NCBI RefSeq assembly: GCF_014518425.1
Contig: NZ_JACVCU010000007.1
Location: forward strand, 1-64,000
Direction of reading: 5' to 3'
DNA from: Terrabacter sp. MAHUQ-38
Lineage (GTDB): Bacteria > Actinomycetota > Actinomycetes > Actinomycetales > Dermatophilaceae
DNA length: 64,000 nucleotides
Each line of letters starts with the position of its first letter. Position 1 is the stretch's first letter. The notes under the pieces are model-generated. The model was not told the origin of the DNA. It was given only the letters and a program-made list of their open reading frames with translations, and made no database searches. This document shows, one piece after another, positions 41,487 to 50,982 of the stretch. The position numbers and the translations under genes were made by a program.

Positions 41487-42449
41487 TTACTTCTTGACCG
41501 AGCCGTAGTGCGCGATGACCCGGCCGATGAGGTTGAGCAGCAGGACGAGGATGATGAGGGTGAGCGCCGCGCCCCACATGCGCTCGGCGGCGGTCTCCAG
41601 CGCGAAGTCGCCCCGGTCCTGGTTGATCATCATCGGGAGCGTGGGGAAGTTGCCGCTGAAGAGGTCGCGCTGGAAGTTCTTGGTGTACGGCGCGAGGATC
41701 AGCAGCGGCGCCGTCTCACCCATGACGCGGGCGATGCCGAGCAGCACACCCGTGACGATGCCGGAGAACGCGGTTCGCAGGACGACCTTGACGACGGTGA
41801 CCCACTTGGGCACGCCGAGCGCGTACGACGCCTCGCGCAGCTCGTTGGGCACGAGCTTGAGCATCTCCTCGGTGGAGCGCACGACCACGGGGATCATGAG
41901 CAGCACGAGGGCGAGCGACGCGGCGAAGCCCGAGCGGCCGATACCGAGCGTCGTGACCCACACGGCATAGATGAAGAGTGCCGCGACGATCGAGGGGACA
42001 CCGGAGAGGATGTCGACGGTGAAGCTGATCGCCTTGGCGAGGCGACCGCGACCGTACTCGACGAGGTAGACGGCGGTGAGGATGCCGATCGGCACGGCGA
42101 TGAGCGCCGTGAGACCGACCATCTCGAGCGTGCCCTCGATGGCGTGCCGGGCGCCGCCGCCGAAGTCGTCGGAGTTGATGTTGCGCTGGTTGCCCGTCCA
42201 CCACGTGGCCGTCGTCAGCATGTGGGCGCCCTTGCCGATGACGGTCCACAGGATCCACACGAGCGGGACCATTGCGAGGGCGAAGGCTCCCCACATGACG
42301 ATCCGGGCCACGACGTCCTTGACCGCGCGAGCCCGGTGCGGGCTGCGCATCTCGGCGAGCGCGTCTCGGCCGGGACGTCCGCCCGGCGGCGTCACGGCGT
42401 CGTCCGGCACGATCGCGTCGTCCGGGCGCCGGTCGGTGGCGATGCTCAT
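41487..42449 (-). CDS. pstA: Phosphate ABC transporter permease
   Basis: The 320-aa permease has a charged 45-residue N terminus, about six helices and the PstA motifs [14 protein letters not shown] and the EAA loop [21 protein letters not shown] at 42449 overlaps the pstC stop (ATGA). Confidence 0.95.
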   Translation of the reverse strand: MSIATDRRPDDAIVPDDAVTPPGGRPGRDALAEMRSPHRARAVKDVVARIVMWGAFALAMVPLVWILWTVIGKGAHMLTTATWWTGNQRNINSDDFGGGARHAIEGTLEMVGLTALIAVPIGILTAVYLVEYGRGRLAKAISFTVDILSGVPSIVAALFIYAVWVTTLGIGRSGFAASLALVLLMIPVVVRSTEEMLKLVPNELREASYALGVPKWVTVVKVVLRTAFSGIVTGVLLGIARVMGETAPLLILAPYTKNFQRDLFSGNFPTLPMMINQDRGDFALETAAERMWGAALTLIILVLLLNLIGRVIAHYGSVKK

Positions 42450-43453
42450 TCGGTGAAGGCCTTCCTGCGCTCGATGACGACGCGGGCGATGCTGTTGACG
42501 ACGAAGGTCAGCAGGAAGAGGACGAGGCCGGCGGCGATGTACGCGCCCGTCTTGCTCGGGTTGCTGAACTCGGCCGCGTTGTTCGCGATCTTGGAGGCGA
42601 ACGTCTCGCCCCCGTTGAAGAGCGACCACGTCCAGGCGGTGCCGTCGGACAGTGCGGACACGAGGAACGTGACCGCGATGGTCTCGCCGAGCGCCCGGCC
42701 GAGGGCCAGCATCGCGGCCGAGATGACGCCGGGCCGGCCGAAGGGGAGGACCGCGGTGCGGATCATCTCCCACTGGGTGGCGCCCAGCGCGAGCGCGCCC
42801 TCCTTGTGGGTGACCGGGGTCTGGTCGAACACCTCGCGCGAGAGCGCGGTGACGATCGGCAGGACCATGATCGACAAGACGATGCCGATGAAGAAGATCG
42901 TGCCGCCCGAGATGCCCGTGGAGGAGAAGAGCGGGAACCAGCCCAGCGCGCCCTCCATCCAGGCCTGAACCGGCTTGAAGAACGGGCCGAACGTGACCAG
43001 GCCCCACAGGCCGTAGACGATCGAGGGCACCGCGGCGAGCAGGTCGACCAGGCCGGCCGCCGGCTTGCGCATCCACGTGGGTGCGTACTGCGTGAGGAAG
43101 AGCGCCACGGCGACGCCGACGGGCACGGCGATGAACATCGCGATCGTCGAGGCCGAGATGGTCGTCCAGAGGAACTCGAGGATGCCGAACGCCGGCTGCT
43201 CGCCCCCGGGCGCCCAGACACGGCTCGTGAAGAAGTTCGCGTCATTGTCCATCAGGGCCGGCACGGCCTGCACGATGAGGAAGACCGCGATGAGGCTGAC
43301 GATGGCGATGACGATGACGCCGGAGAGGGTGGCGGCCCCGCCGAAGAGACGGTCGCCGAGGCGTCCGGTGGAGGCGCGGTCGCCCTCGAGGGGCCGCTTG
43401 CCGTCGGGGCCGGGGAGCTCGTCCGCGGCGGACGCACCGGTCAGTGTCGACAC
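42446..43453 (-). CDS. pstC: Phosphate ABC transporter permease
   Basis: The 335-aa permease has the PstC pattern: long N terminus, AAVPSIVYGLWGLV and EAA loop EGALALGATQWEMIRTAVL. GTG at 43453 follows GAAGGAAGAGG. A 119-bp gap containing GC-rich sequence separates it from pstS. Confidence 0.95.
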   Translation of the reverse strand: MSTLTGASAADELPGPDGKRPLEGDRASTGRLGDRLFGGAATLSGVIVIAIVSLIAVFLIVQAVPALMDNDANFFTSRVWAPGGEQPAFGILEFLWTTISASTIAMFIAVPVGVAVALFLTQYAPTWMRKPAAGLVDLLAAVPSIVYGLWGLVTFGPFFKPVQAWMEGALGWFPLFSSTGISGGTIFFIGIVLSIMVLPIVTALSREVFDQTPVTHKEGALALGATQWEMIRTAVLPFGRPGVISAAMLALGRALGETIAVTFLVSALSDGTAWTWSLFNGGETFASKIANNAAEFSNPSKTGAYIAAGLVLFLLTFVVNSIARVVIERRKAFTE

Positions 43454-43572
43454 GTGGTGGCCTCTTCCTTCAGTTGGTTGAGGGGGACTGGCGCAGGGGC
43501 GGACGCCGAGTGCGGCGCCCGCCCCTGCGACGTGGGCTGGTCCGGATCGCGCCGGACCAGCCGGACGGCTGG

Positions 43573-44694
43573 TCAGGAGATCGCGTCGACCGCGGCCTTG
43601 ACCTTCGTGGCCACCTCGGCCGGCAGCGGCGCGTAGCCCTGCTCGGCGAGGCTCTTCTGCACGTCGTCGGACGCGAAGGTCTTGAGGAAGCTCTTGACCT
43701 TCTTGCCGGTCTCGGCGTCGGCGTACTTCGAGCAGACGATCTCGTAGGTCACGAGGACGATCGGGTAGGCACCCGCCTCCTTCGTGGCGTAGTCGATCTT
43801 GAGCGCGAGGTTGTTGCCGGTGCCGGTCTGCTTGGCGGTGGCGATCGTCTTGCCGGCCGACTCGGCGGTCAGCTCGACGGGACCGGCCCCGGTGTCGATG
43901 GCGGCCGTGTTCAGCTGGTTCTGCTGGGCGTAGGAGAGCTCGACGTAGGTGATGCCGCCGTCCTGGCCCTTCGTCGCGGTGGCGACGCCGGCCGACTTCT
44001 CCTTGCCCTCGCCCTTGCCGGTCCACTTCTTGCCGGTCTCGTAGGACCAGGCGTCGGGGGCCGCGCCCTTGAGGTACTTCGTGAAGTTCTCGGTCGTGCC
44101 GGACTCGTCGGAGCGGAAGTAGACCTTGATCGGCGTCGAGGGCAGCGTGACGCCCGAGTTGAGCGCGGCGATGGCCGGGTCGTTCCAGGCCGTGATCTTG
44201 CCGTCGAAGATCTTCGCGGCGACCTCGGCGTTGAGCGTGAGCTTGTCGACGCCCTTCACGTTGTACGCGATGGCGATGGGGCCGGTGACCATGGGCAGGT
44301 TCCACGCCTCGGAGCCGCAGGCGGCCTTCGCGTCGTCGGCCTCGATCCTGCCGTCCTTCGGCTCGGTCTTGAGCGCCGAGTCGGAGCCGGCGAAGTCGAC
44401 CTGCTTGGCGATGAACTGCTTGATGCCGGCGCCCGAGCCCGTGGGCTGGTAGTCGATGTTGGCGTCGCTGCAGGCTTCCTGGTACGCGGAGATGGCCTCG
44501 TCGATGGCGTTCTTCTGGGCCGAGGAGCCCTCGGCCTTGAGGTCGCCGGTGAAGCAGTCGCCCGCGGCGGTCGAGCCGGCGGCGGTCGAGCCGGCGCCAG
44601 GGGTGCCACCGTTGTTCTCGGACGCACACGCCGAGAGCGCAAGAGCGCCGGACAGGGCGATGGCGCCGAGAGCGCTGATACGCGAAACAGACAC
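43573..44694 (-). CDS. pstS: Phosphate-binding lipoprotein
   Basis: The 373-aa receptor has a lipoprotein signal peptide ending LSAC-AS, a Gly/Ala/Ser linker with a short GSTAAGSTAAG repeat, and the PstS fold (KAEGSSAQKNAI and FAGSDSALK contribute phosphate ligands). GTG at 44694 follows GAGAGGGAAC. It is first in pstSCAB, behind a PHO box, so phosphate-starvation induction by PhoP is expected. Confidence 0.95.
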   Translation of the reverse strand: MSVSRISALGAIALSGALALSACASENNGGTPGAGSTAAGSTAAGDCFTGDLKAEGSSAQKNAIDEAISAYQEACSDANIDYQPTGSGAGIKQFIAKQVDFAGSDSALKTEPKDGRIEADDAKAACGSEAWNLPMVTGPIAIAYNVKGVDKLTLNAEVAAKIFDGKITAWNDPAIAALNSGVTLPSTPIKVYFRSDESGTTENFTKYLKGAAPDAWSYETGKKWTGKGEGKEKSAGVATATKGQDGGITYVELSYAQQNQLNTAAIDTGAGPVELTAESAGKTIATAKQTGTGNNLALKIDYATKEAGAYPIVLVTYEIVCSKYADAETGKKVKSFLKTFASDDVQKSLAEQGYAPLPAEVATKVKAAVDAIS

Positions 44695-44778
44695 GAGTGT
44701 GTTCCCTCTCGATGGGATGTTCTGGGTGGTCGTTCGGGACGTTGCCGAGCGACTCTGCTGGACGGTTGATCCATCGCG

Positions 44779-44832
44779 AAGATAGGCGCGCAGGATGACC
44801 AGCCGCCCACGTGCGGTTAACGCAGGGTGAAC
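44779..44832 (-). promoter_or_regulatory. PHO box and promoter of pstSCAB
   Basis: On the minus strand two adjacent 11-nt direct-repeat units, GTTCACCCTGC (44822-44832) and GTTAACCGCAC (44811-44821), match the PhoP-binding pattern of Streptomyces (conserved GTTCACC). A weaker unit CGTCGACCGCC precedes them. TATCTT (44779-44784) lies 26 bp downstream as the likely -10. Confidence 0.8.
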
Positions 44833-44910
44833 GGCGGTCGACGGGTTGGCGTCCGGGTCCGGCTCAGGATGCGGGGCCGCGCGAACAGGCCGACCATGAA
44901 GGTTTAGCAG

Positions 44911-45861
44911 TCAGGTGTGGATGCGCTCGACGTCGACGACGCGGGCGTCCTCGCCCTTGCCGACGACGTGGCAGACGAGCACTTCGCCCTTGTGCAAGGA
45001 GCCGTCCGCGGCGGTCCGCAGCAGATCGGCGACGACGGGGCCGCGTTCGGGGGAGTGGAGGACCCGGGCGTGCAGTATCTCGATGATGGCCGGCAGGACG
45101 GGCCCGTGGCTGCACAGGGCTGACGGGTCGCCCTTCTCGAGGAGCCGCGTGACCTGGGCGAGTGCCCCCGCGGGGCTCTCGGCGAAGTGCTCCTCCGAGA
45201 GCGCGTCCCGCGTGCGCAGGCGCAGCCCGCGCGCCACGGCATACGGCTCGACGCTGGCGACGCATCGCTGCGACGAGGACGACACCACGCGCGTCACGCC
45301 GTAGGCCCCCAGCACGCCGGCCACGGCGCGAGCCTGCTCGCGGCCGACGGCGTCGAGGGGGCGTTGCCGGTCGTCGCCGTCCCACTTTCCGCGCGGCGTC
45401 GCCTTGGCGTGCCGCACGAGCGCGAGTGGCCAGGTGCGAAGCTCATCGGCGCGGTCGGCGCGGACGAGCGCGAGGAGCTGCTCGCGATCGCGCGCGTAGT
45501 CGAGGCGGTCGTGTGCCGTGCGCACGTCGACCCAGGCCACCTCGTCGATCTCGTGCTCGAGCACGCCGCTGCCCCCGACGACCTTGGCGGCCCAGTAGTG
45601 CACCTGCTTCGTGGCGGGTCCACCGGTCGCGTCGAGCACGGGGTACTCGGCCGGCGGCAGCGGCAGACCGAGTCGGACGACGAGACCGGTCTCCTCGAGC
45701 GTCTCGCGGACGGCGGCCACACTGGGGTCCTCGCCGGGGTCGAGCTTGCCCTTGGCCCACGACCAGTCGTCGTACTTCGGCCGGTGGACGATGGCGACCT
45801 GCAGCTGTCCGTCACGACGGCGCCACGGCAGCGTGCCGGCGGCTGGGATCACTGAGGCCAC
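44911..45861 (-). CDS. NUDIX hydrolase fused to histidine phosphatase (MutT1-like)
   Basis: The 316-aa two-domain protein has an N-terminal NUDIX domain (box GKLDPGEDPSVAAVRETLEE, residues about 40-60) and a C-terminal histidine-phosphatase domain with RHAKATPRG (catalytic His) and a later SHGPVLPAI. The architecture and length match mycobacterial MutT1, which degrades 8-oxo-(d)GTP and dinucleoside polyphosphates. GTG at 45861 is used; GTG at 45852 is possible. In related genomes it neighbours ppk as it does here. Confidence 0.92.
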   Translation of the reverse strand: MASVIPAAGTLPWRRRDGQLQVAIVHRPKYDDWSWAKGKLDPGEDPSVAAVRETLEETGLVVRLGLPLPPAEYPVLDATGGPATKQVHYWAAKVVGGSGVLEHEIDEVAWVDVRTAHDRLDYARDREQLLALVRADRADELRTWPLALVRHAKATPRGKWDGDDRQRPLDAVGREQARAVAGVLGAYGVTRVVSSSSQRCVASVEPYAVARGLRLRTRDALSEEHFAESPAGALAQVTRLLEKGDPSALCSHGPVLPAIIEILHARVLHSPERGPVVADLLRTAADGSLHKGEVLVCHVVGKGEDARVVDVERIHT

Positions 45862-45927
45862 GCGCGTCAGTCTGCCCGACACGGACGCCGAACGGGCCCC
45901 ATGCGCGCGGTGTGCCCGTATGCCGGT

Positions 45928-45985
45928 CAGTGCAGCAGTCCAGTGCAACTGTCGGTGCAACCGGTCAGTGCAAGCAGTCAGTGCA
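45928..45985. repeat. Degenerate 13-bp-period tandem repeat
   Basis: The heptamer CAGTGCA (once CGGTGCA) recurs at 45928, 45941, 45953, 45966 and 45979, a period of 13, 12, 13 and 13 bp. The minus-strand stop codon of the next gene (45978-45980) lies at the last unit. Confidence 0.75.
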
Positions 45986-47363
45986 GGAGGTCGTCGAGCG
46001 CTCCGTCGAGCGTGGGGTGGGCGAAGGTGAAGCCGGCGTCGCGCAGCACGTCCGACGTGCAGTGCCGGCCGGTGAGGCCGAGAGCGGGGTCGGTGCGCAG
46101 CGGGATGCTGCCGAGGCGCACGAGCAGCTCCGGCGTCGGCGGTGACGTCGGGCGGCGGAGGTGGCGACGCAGGCTCGCCATGAGCTCGGCGTTGCGCACG
46201 GGCTCGGGCGCCGCGCCGACGACCACCCCGGCGGGCACCGTGACCTGCCGGTCGAGCCCGAGCGCGGCCCTGACGAGCGTCAACCAGTCCTCGATGTGGA
46301 TCCAGCTGAACCACTGGCGACCCGACGCCACGCGGCCACCGAGCCCGGCGCGCGTGAGACCGGCCAGCCGATCGAAGGCGGGCGAGCCCGACTGCATGAC
46401 GATCGAGGTCCGCAGCACGACGAGGTGGTCCGTCGCGGCGCCGTGCGCGGCGGCCTCCCACGGCGCAGCCACGCCGGTCATCTGCGGCAGGGCCGCCGGC
46501 CCGGTCGGCAGCGGGGTCGCCTCGGTGACCCTGGCCTCACCGGCGTCGGACCAGATCGCGGTCGTCGAGCCCTGTACCCAGCGGGCCAGCGGCCGCTCGA
46601 GCGCTCTGCTCGCCTCGACGAGGGCCTGCGTGGGGCGGACCCGCGATTCGCGGAGGTCGGCGACGTTGGCCGGGGTCGGGCGCGTGTCGACGAGCCGCCC
46701 CGCGAGGTTGACGACGGCGGTCCGCTCCGGGTCTGCCAGCTCGCTGGTCCACGGCCCCTGGCGCACGCCGTCCCACTGGACCTGCCGGTACGGCAGGGCC
46801 GCGTCGGCGCGGCGGGTGAGGACGACGACCTCGTGGCCACGCGCCATCAGGTCACTTGCGAGAGCCCGTCCGAGCGTGCCAGAGCCGCCGGCGACGACGA
46901 CCTTGAGCAGCCCGGTCGAGGTCGGGACGACGAGCGTCGCCAGGCGAGCGACCTGCTCGGGCCAGCCGTCCGCGAGGGCACGCGCGACGCCCAGGACGAC
47001 GGGAGCGGTCAGCGGCCCGGTGACGCGCACCCGCTGGCTCAGCAGCGTGCCGCCGCGGTCGACTGGCGTGAGGGACCACTCGACACGCATCACCCCACCC
47101 GGGTTGGGCTGCTCGAGCACGAGGGTCCGCGGCGCCGCGACGGTGACGAGACGCAGCGGCGGTGCCGTGCGACGGTGCAGCTCACGCGCCCAGCCCGCCG
47201 CGGGCAGGAAGCTGCCCGAGCCGCCGCTGCGGGGCTCTCCGTCGAGCTTGACCGAGTGGGTGGTCGCGCACCACTCCGGCCAGCGGCGCGGGTCGCCGAC
47301 GACCGACCACACCGCCTCCGGGTCGGCGGTGAGCTGCTGGGTGCTCGTGCGCTGCCACCTCAT
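45978..47363 (-). CDS. SRPBCC domain fused to TIGR01777-type epimerase
   Basis: The 461-aa protein joins an N-terminal SRPBCC (polyketide cyclase/START-like) domain, residues about 1-150, to an SDR-like NAD(P)-binding epimerase domain starting at GGSGTLG (159-165). The C-terminal end carries the DUF1731-like tail (residues about 410-460). TIGR01777 proteins are nucleotide-sugar epimerase relatives of unknown substrate. ATG at 47363 has TACGGT exactly 6 nt upstream with no Shine-Dalgarno, so it is probably leaderless. No operon partner is needed. Confidence 0.88.
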   Translation of the reverse strand: MRWQRTSTQQLTADPEAVWSVVGDPRRWPEWCATTHSVKLDGEPRSGGSGSFLPAAGWARELHRRTAPPLRLVTVAAPRTLVLEQPNPGGVMRVEWSLTPVDRGGTLLSQRVRVTGPLTAPVVLGVARALADGWPEQVARLATLVVPTSTGLLKVVVAGGSGTLGRALASDLMARGHEVVVLTRRADAALPYRQVQWDGVRQGPWTSELADPERTAVVNLAGRLVDTRPTPANVADLRESRVRPTQALVEASRALERPLARWVQGSTTAIWSDAGEARVTEATPLPTGPAALPQMTGVAAPWEAAAHGAATDHLVVLRTSIVMQSGSPAFDRLAGLTRAGLGGRVASGRQWFSWIHIEDWLTLVRAALGLDRQVTVPAGVVVGAAPEPVRNAELMASLRRHLRRPTSPPTPELLVRLGSIPLRTDPALGLTGRHCTSDVLRDAGFTFAHPTLDGALDDLLH

Positions 47364-47428
47364 GGCCTCACCGTAGGCGGCACGACCTGCACCACCCCCG
47401 GGGGAGGGCGCCGGCGTCCGGGGTGCCG

Positions 47429-49753
47429 TCAGCGGCGGCGGGCCTTGCGGCGCCGCTTGTCGTGGCGCTCGATGAGCTTCTCCTGGAGGTCGTCGAGGGG
47501 CTCGCCCGACTCGGCGAGGTGGTGGCGCACCCAGCGGCCGTCGGAGCCGAGGTCCCAACGCGATGTCGTCTCGGCGAAGGCGAGGTCGATGAGGTCGGCG
47601 AGCTCCGCGATGTGCCCCGGGTCGGCGATGCGCACGAGGGCTTCGACGCGGCGGTCGAGGTTGCGGTGCATCATGTCGGCGCTGCCGATGTAGACCTGTG
47701 GGTCGCCGCCGTGCTCGAACCAGAAGACCCGCGAGTGTTCGAGGAAGCGGCCGAGGATCGAGCGCACGCGAACGTTCTCGGACAGCTCCTCGACGCCCGG
47801 ACGCAGCGCGCAGATGCCCCGCACCCAGATGTCGACGTGGACCCCGGCCATGCTCGCCCTGTAGAGGGCGTCGATGAGCGCCTCGTCGACGATCGAGTTG
47901 GCCTTGAGCACGATGCGGCCGGGCTCGGCGCCCTTGGCGCGCGAAGCGTGGATGGCGATCTCCTCATCGATGAGGTCGACGAGCCCCGAGCGCACCGACC
48001 GGGGAGCGACGAGCAGGCGCTTGAACTTGCTTCGCGGCGCGAAGCCCGACAGCAGGTTGAACAGGCGCGAGAGGTCCTCGCCGACCTGCGGGTCGGTCGT
48101 GAAGAGGCCGAAGTCCTCGTAGACGCGGGCCGTCTTGGGGTTGTAGTTGCCCGTGCCGATGTGGCAGTAGCGCACGAGGCCGTCGGACTCCTGGCGCACG
48201 ACGAGGCACAGCTTGGCGTGCGTCTTGAGGCCGACGACCCCGTAGACGACGTGAACGCCTGCCTCCTCCAGCTTGCGGGCCCACGAGATGTTGTTGACCT
48301 CGTCGAAACGGGCCTTGATCTCGACGACCGCGAGCACCTGCTTGCCGGCCTCGGCGGCGTCGATGAGGGCGTCGATGATGGGCGAGTCACCTGACGTGCG
48401 GTAGAGCGTCTGCTTGATCGCGAGGACCTTCGGGTCGTTCGCGGCCTGCTCGATGAACGCCTGCACCGACGTCGAGAAGGAGTTGTAGGGGTGCTGGACG
48501 AGGACGTCCTTGTGGCGCACCGCCGTGAGCAGGTCGATGGCCTTCGCGCTCTCGGTCGGCGCGAAGTCGGGGTGGGTGCGGGGGAAGAACTTCGGGAACT
48601 CGAGGTCGGAACGGTCGACGTCGGCGATGGTGAACAGGCCGCGCAGGTCGAGCGGAGTCGGGAGGCGGTAGATCTCGCGCTCGCTGATCTGCAGCTCGCG
48701 AGCGAGCATGTCGAGCACCTTGGGGTCGATCTCCTCCTCGACCTCGAGACGGATCGGCGGACCGAAGCGGCGCCGGGTCAGCTCCTTCTCGAGCGCGGTG
48801 AGGAGGTTCTCGGCGTCGTCCTCCTCTACCTCGAGGTCCTCGTTGCGGGTGACCCTGAAGGAGAAGTGCTCCTGCACGATCATGCCGGGGAAGAGCTGGT
48901 CGAGGTGGCTGGCGATGACGTCCTCGAGCGGCACGAAGCGCTTGCGGTCGACCTCGGAGTCGAGGTCCTCCTCGACGAGGATGAAACGGGGCAGGCTCGG
49001 CGGCACCTTGACGCGGGCGAAGTGCTCGCTGCCGGTCTTGGGGTTCTGCAGCAGCACCGCCAGGTTGAGCGACAGGCCCGAGATGTAGGGGAACGGGTGC
49101 GCGGGGTCGACGGCGAGGGGCGTCAGCACCGGGAAGACGCGGTCGGCGAAGAAGTAGTGCAGTGGCTCCCTGTCGTCGTCGTCGAGGTCGTCCCAGCGCA
49201 CGATGGTGATGCCCTCGTCGTCGAGCGCCGGGCGCACGTCCTGCTGGAAGACGCCGGCGTGCTGGTGCATGAGCTCGTGCGCGAGCCGGGCGATCCGCTC
49301 GATGAGCTCGCGAGGCTCGATGCCGGCAGCGGTGCGCACCGCGAGGCCGGTCGCGATGCGTCGCTTGAGGCCGGCGACACGCACCATGAAGTACTCGTCG
49401 AGGTTGTCGGCGAAGATCGCGAGGAACCGGGTGCGCTCGAGGAGCGGCACGGCCGGGTCCATCGCGAGCTGGAGCACCCGCTCGTTGAACTGCAGCCAGG
49501 ACAGCTCGCGCTCGAGGTACCGGTCGGCCGGCAGGTCGCCCACGTGGTCGGGTGCGACGCCCGGGCCGACGAACCGGCCGTTGGGAGCCCGGGCCGTGAC
49601 GCGACGGGTCGGGACGGTGCTCGTGAACGAGCTGACCTCGGCGGCCTCCGAGCCCGCCTCGGCCGTCGCGTCGTCGGCGAGCTCGTCGGGCGCGTCAGCG
49701 GGCGACGTGCCGTGCTCGTCGAGGTCGGGCGTGGTGAGGCTGCCGGTGCTCAT
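47429..49753 (-). CDS. ppk: Polyphosphate kinase 1
   Basis: The 774-aa enzyme makes inorganic polyphosphate from ATP. The conserved start [15 protein letters not shown] is near residue 83, and the C-terminal phospholipase-D-like domains include [10 protein letters not shown] and [18 protein letters not shown] with the catalytic His region. The first ~70 residues are acidic, low-complexity and possibly not translated: the ATG at 49753 has a poor Shine-Dalgarno. Context (MutT1-like, PstSCAB, Pit) places it in the phosphate block, as in Streptomyces. Confidence 0.95.
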   Translation of the reverse strand: MSTGSLTTPDLDEHGTSPADAPDELADDATAEAGSEAAEVSSFTSTVPTRRVTARAPNGRFVGPGVAPDHVGDLPADRYLERELSWLQFNERVLQLAMDPAVPLLERTRFLAIFADNLDEYFMVRVAGLKRRIATGLAVRTAAGIEPRELIERIARLAHELMHQHAGVFQQDVRPALDDEGITIVRWDDLDDDDREPLHYFFADRVFPVLTPLAVDPAHPFPYISGLSLNLAVLLQNPKTGSEHFARVKVPPSLPRFILVEEDLDSEVDRKRFVPLEDVIASHLDQLFPGMIVQEHFSFRVTRNEDLEVEEDDAENLLTALEKELTRRRFGPPIRLEVEEEIDPKVLDMLARELQISEREIYRLPTPLDLRGLFTIADVDRSDLEFPKFFPRTHPDFAPTESAKAIDLLTAVRHKDVLVQHPYNSFSTSVQAFIEQAANDPKVLAIKQTLYRTSGDSPIIDALIDAAEAGKQVLAVVEIKARFDEVNNISWARKLEEAGVHVVYGVVGLKTHAKLCLVVRQESDGLVRYCHIGTGNYNPKTARVYEDFGLFTTDPQVGEDLSRLFNLLSGFAPRSKFKRLLVAPRSVRSGLVDLIDEEIAIHASRAKGAEPGRIVLKANSIVDEALIDALYRASMAGVHVDIWVRGICALRPGVEELSENVRVRSILGRFLEHSRVFWFEHGGDPQVYIGSADMMHRNLDRRVEALVRIADPGHIAELADLIDLAFAETTSRWDLGSDGRWVRHHLAESGEPLDDLQEKLIERHDKRRRKARRR

Positions 49754-49770
49754 GCGTTCATCGTGGCACC

Positions 49771-49792
49771 GAAAGGCAACGGGAGGGTGAAC
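49771..49792 (-). promoter_or_regulatory. Candidate PHO box before ppk
   Basis: Minus strand GTTCACCCTCC (49782-49792) is identical in its first eight bases to the first pstS PHO unit; the following 11 nt, CGTTGCCTTTC (49771-49781), match weakly. The box lies only 18-39 nt before the annotated start codon, which is too close unless translation begins further in. Confidence 0.4.
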
Positions 49793-49797
49793 TCGTC

Positions 49798-50748
49798 TCA
49801 GCGCTCACCGGGCTCGGCCCCCGTACGGTCCGCGGGTGGCCGGGCGTACTGGCGGTGCACCTCGAGGTCCTCGAAGCCGAGCGCCGCATAGGTGCGTACC
49901 GCCGCGACGTTGTCCTCGTCGACGTAGAGCACCACCCGGTCGAGGCCGAGCCCGCGAAGGTGGTCGAGGCCGAGCACGGTGACGGCCCGCCCGAGACCCT
50001 GGCCCTGCCGGTCCGGCGAGACCGCCACGACGTAGACCTCGCCGACCTCGCCTCCGGGCGGGTCGACCTTCGTCCAGTGCGACGCCGCGAGCACGTCGGG
50101 GTGGTCGGCCTCGACGACGAGGATGAGCCCGGCCGGGTCCCACCAGGGCTCGGCCATCCGCTGCTCGAGGTCGGCGCGGCGCAGCGACCCCTGCTCCGGG
50201 TGGTGCGCGAACGCCGCCGCGTTGAGCGCCAGCCACGCGTCCTCGTCACGCCCCGGCACGAAGGAGCGCACGGCATACCTGGGGTCGAGCGACGGAGCCG
50301 GCCACGCGGGTCCGCGGCGCAGCGAGCGGCCCATGACATGGAGCGAGCGCACGGGCACGAGGCCGTTCGCCACGGCGAACGCCGATGCCACCGACGCCGC
50401 GTCGCCGGTCGCGTGGCTCCACACGCGTATGCCGTCCGGCAGGCCCCGGAGCAAGGCCGTGCCGACGCCCGTCCGCCGGGCTGCCGGCGCCACGACGAGC
50501 TCGCCGGACGGCAGGCCGTCACCGGACCGGCCCTGTGCGTAGCCGACGACGACACCGTCGGGGGAGTGGGCGAGCAGGTGCACGACGCCGACGTGCTCGC
50601 GAGACCGCACGGCCAGGAGGAACTGCTCGGACAAGGGCTGCGAGCCGTCGGCCGCCGCGGCGTCGCCGGCCAGCGCCAGCACAGCCTCTGACTCGTCGGG
50701 GCTGAGCGGAGTGATCGCGTCGCGCAGGGCGACCGTCGGGCGCGGCAT
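49798..50748 (-). CDS. mshD: Mycothiol synthase (MshD)
   Basis: The 316-aa protein has two tandem GNAT domains: the N-terminal half with [15 protein letters not shown] and the C-terminal catalytic half with [21 protein letters not shown], both acetyl-CoA-binding loops. MshD acetylates Cys-GlcN-Ins in the last step of mycothiol synthesis. ATG at 50748 lies inside one of the frequent GTATGCC motifs. It is 44 bp upstream of ppk on the same strand. Confidence 0.95.
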   Translation of the reverse strand: MPRPTVALRDAITPLSPDESEAVLALAGDAAAADGSQPLSEQFLLAVRSREHVGVVHLLAHSPDGVVVGYAQGRSGDGLPSGELVVAPAARRTGVGTALLRGLPDGIRVWSHATGDAASVASAFAVANGLVPVRSLHVMGRSLRRGPAWPAPSLDPRYAVRSFVPGRDEDAWLALNAAAFAHHPEQGSLRRADLEQRMAEPWWDPAGLILVVEADHPDVLAASHWTKVDPPGGEVGEVYVVAVSPDRQGQGLGRAVTVLGLDHLRGLGLDRVVLYVDEDNVAAVRTYAALGFEDLEVHRQYARPPADRTGAEPGER

Positions 50749-50982
50749 ACGGCGATTCCACCACAGTCCCTCGCAACCCCCCGGAGGCGGCTGTTTGGGG
50801 TTAAGGTCCGCGTCAGGGGGCAACGGGGAGCCCGCTGACACCTGAAGAAGTCGAGGCGAACGGCACGCCGGACTGCACTCACGAGACCTGCACGTGCCCG
50901 AGCCCCGTTTCGCCCGCACCGGGGGATCACCCTCCGCCGGTGTGCCCACGGCACGATCACCATCGATGAACAAGGGGAAGAC

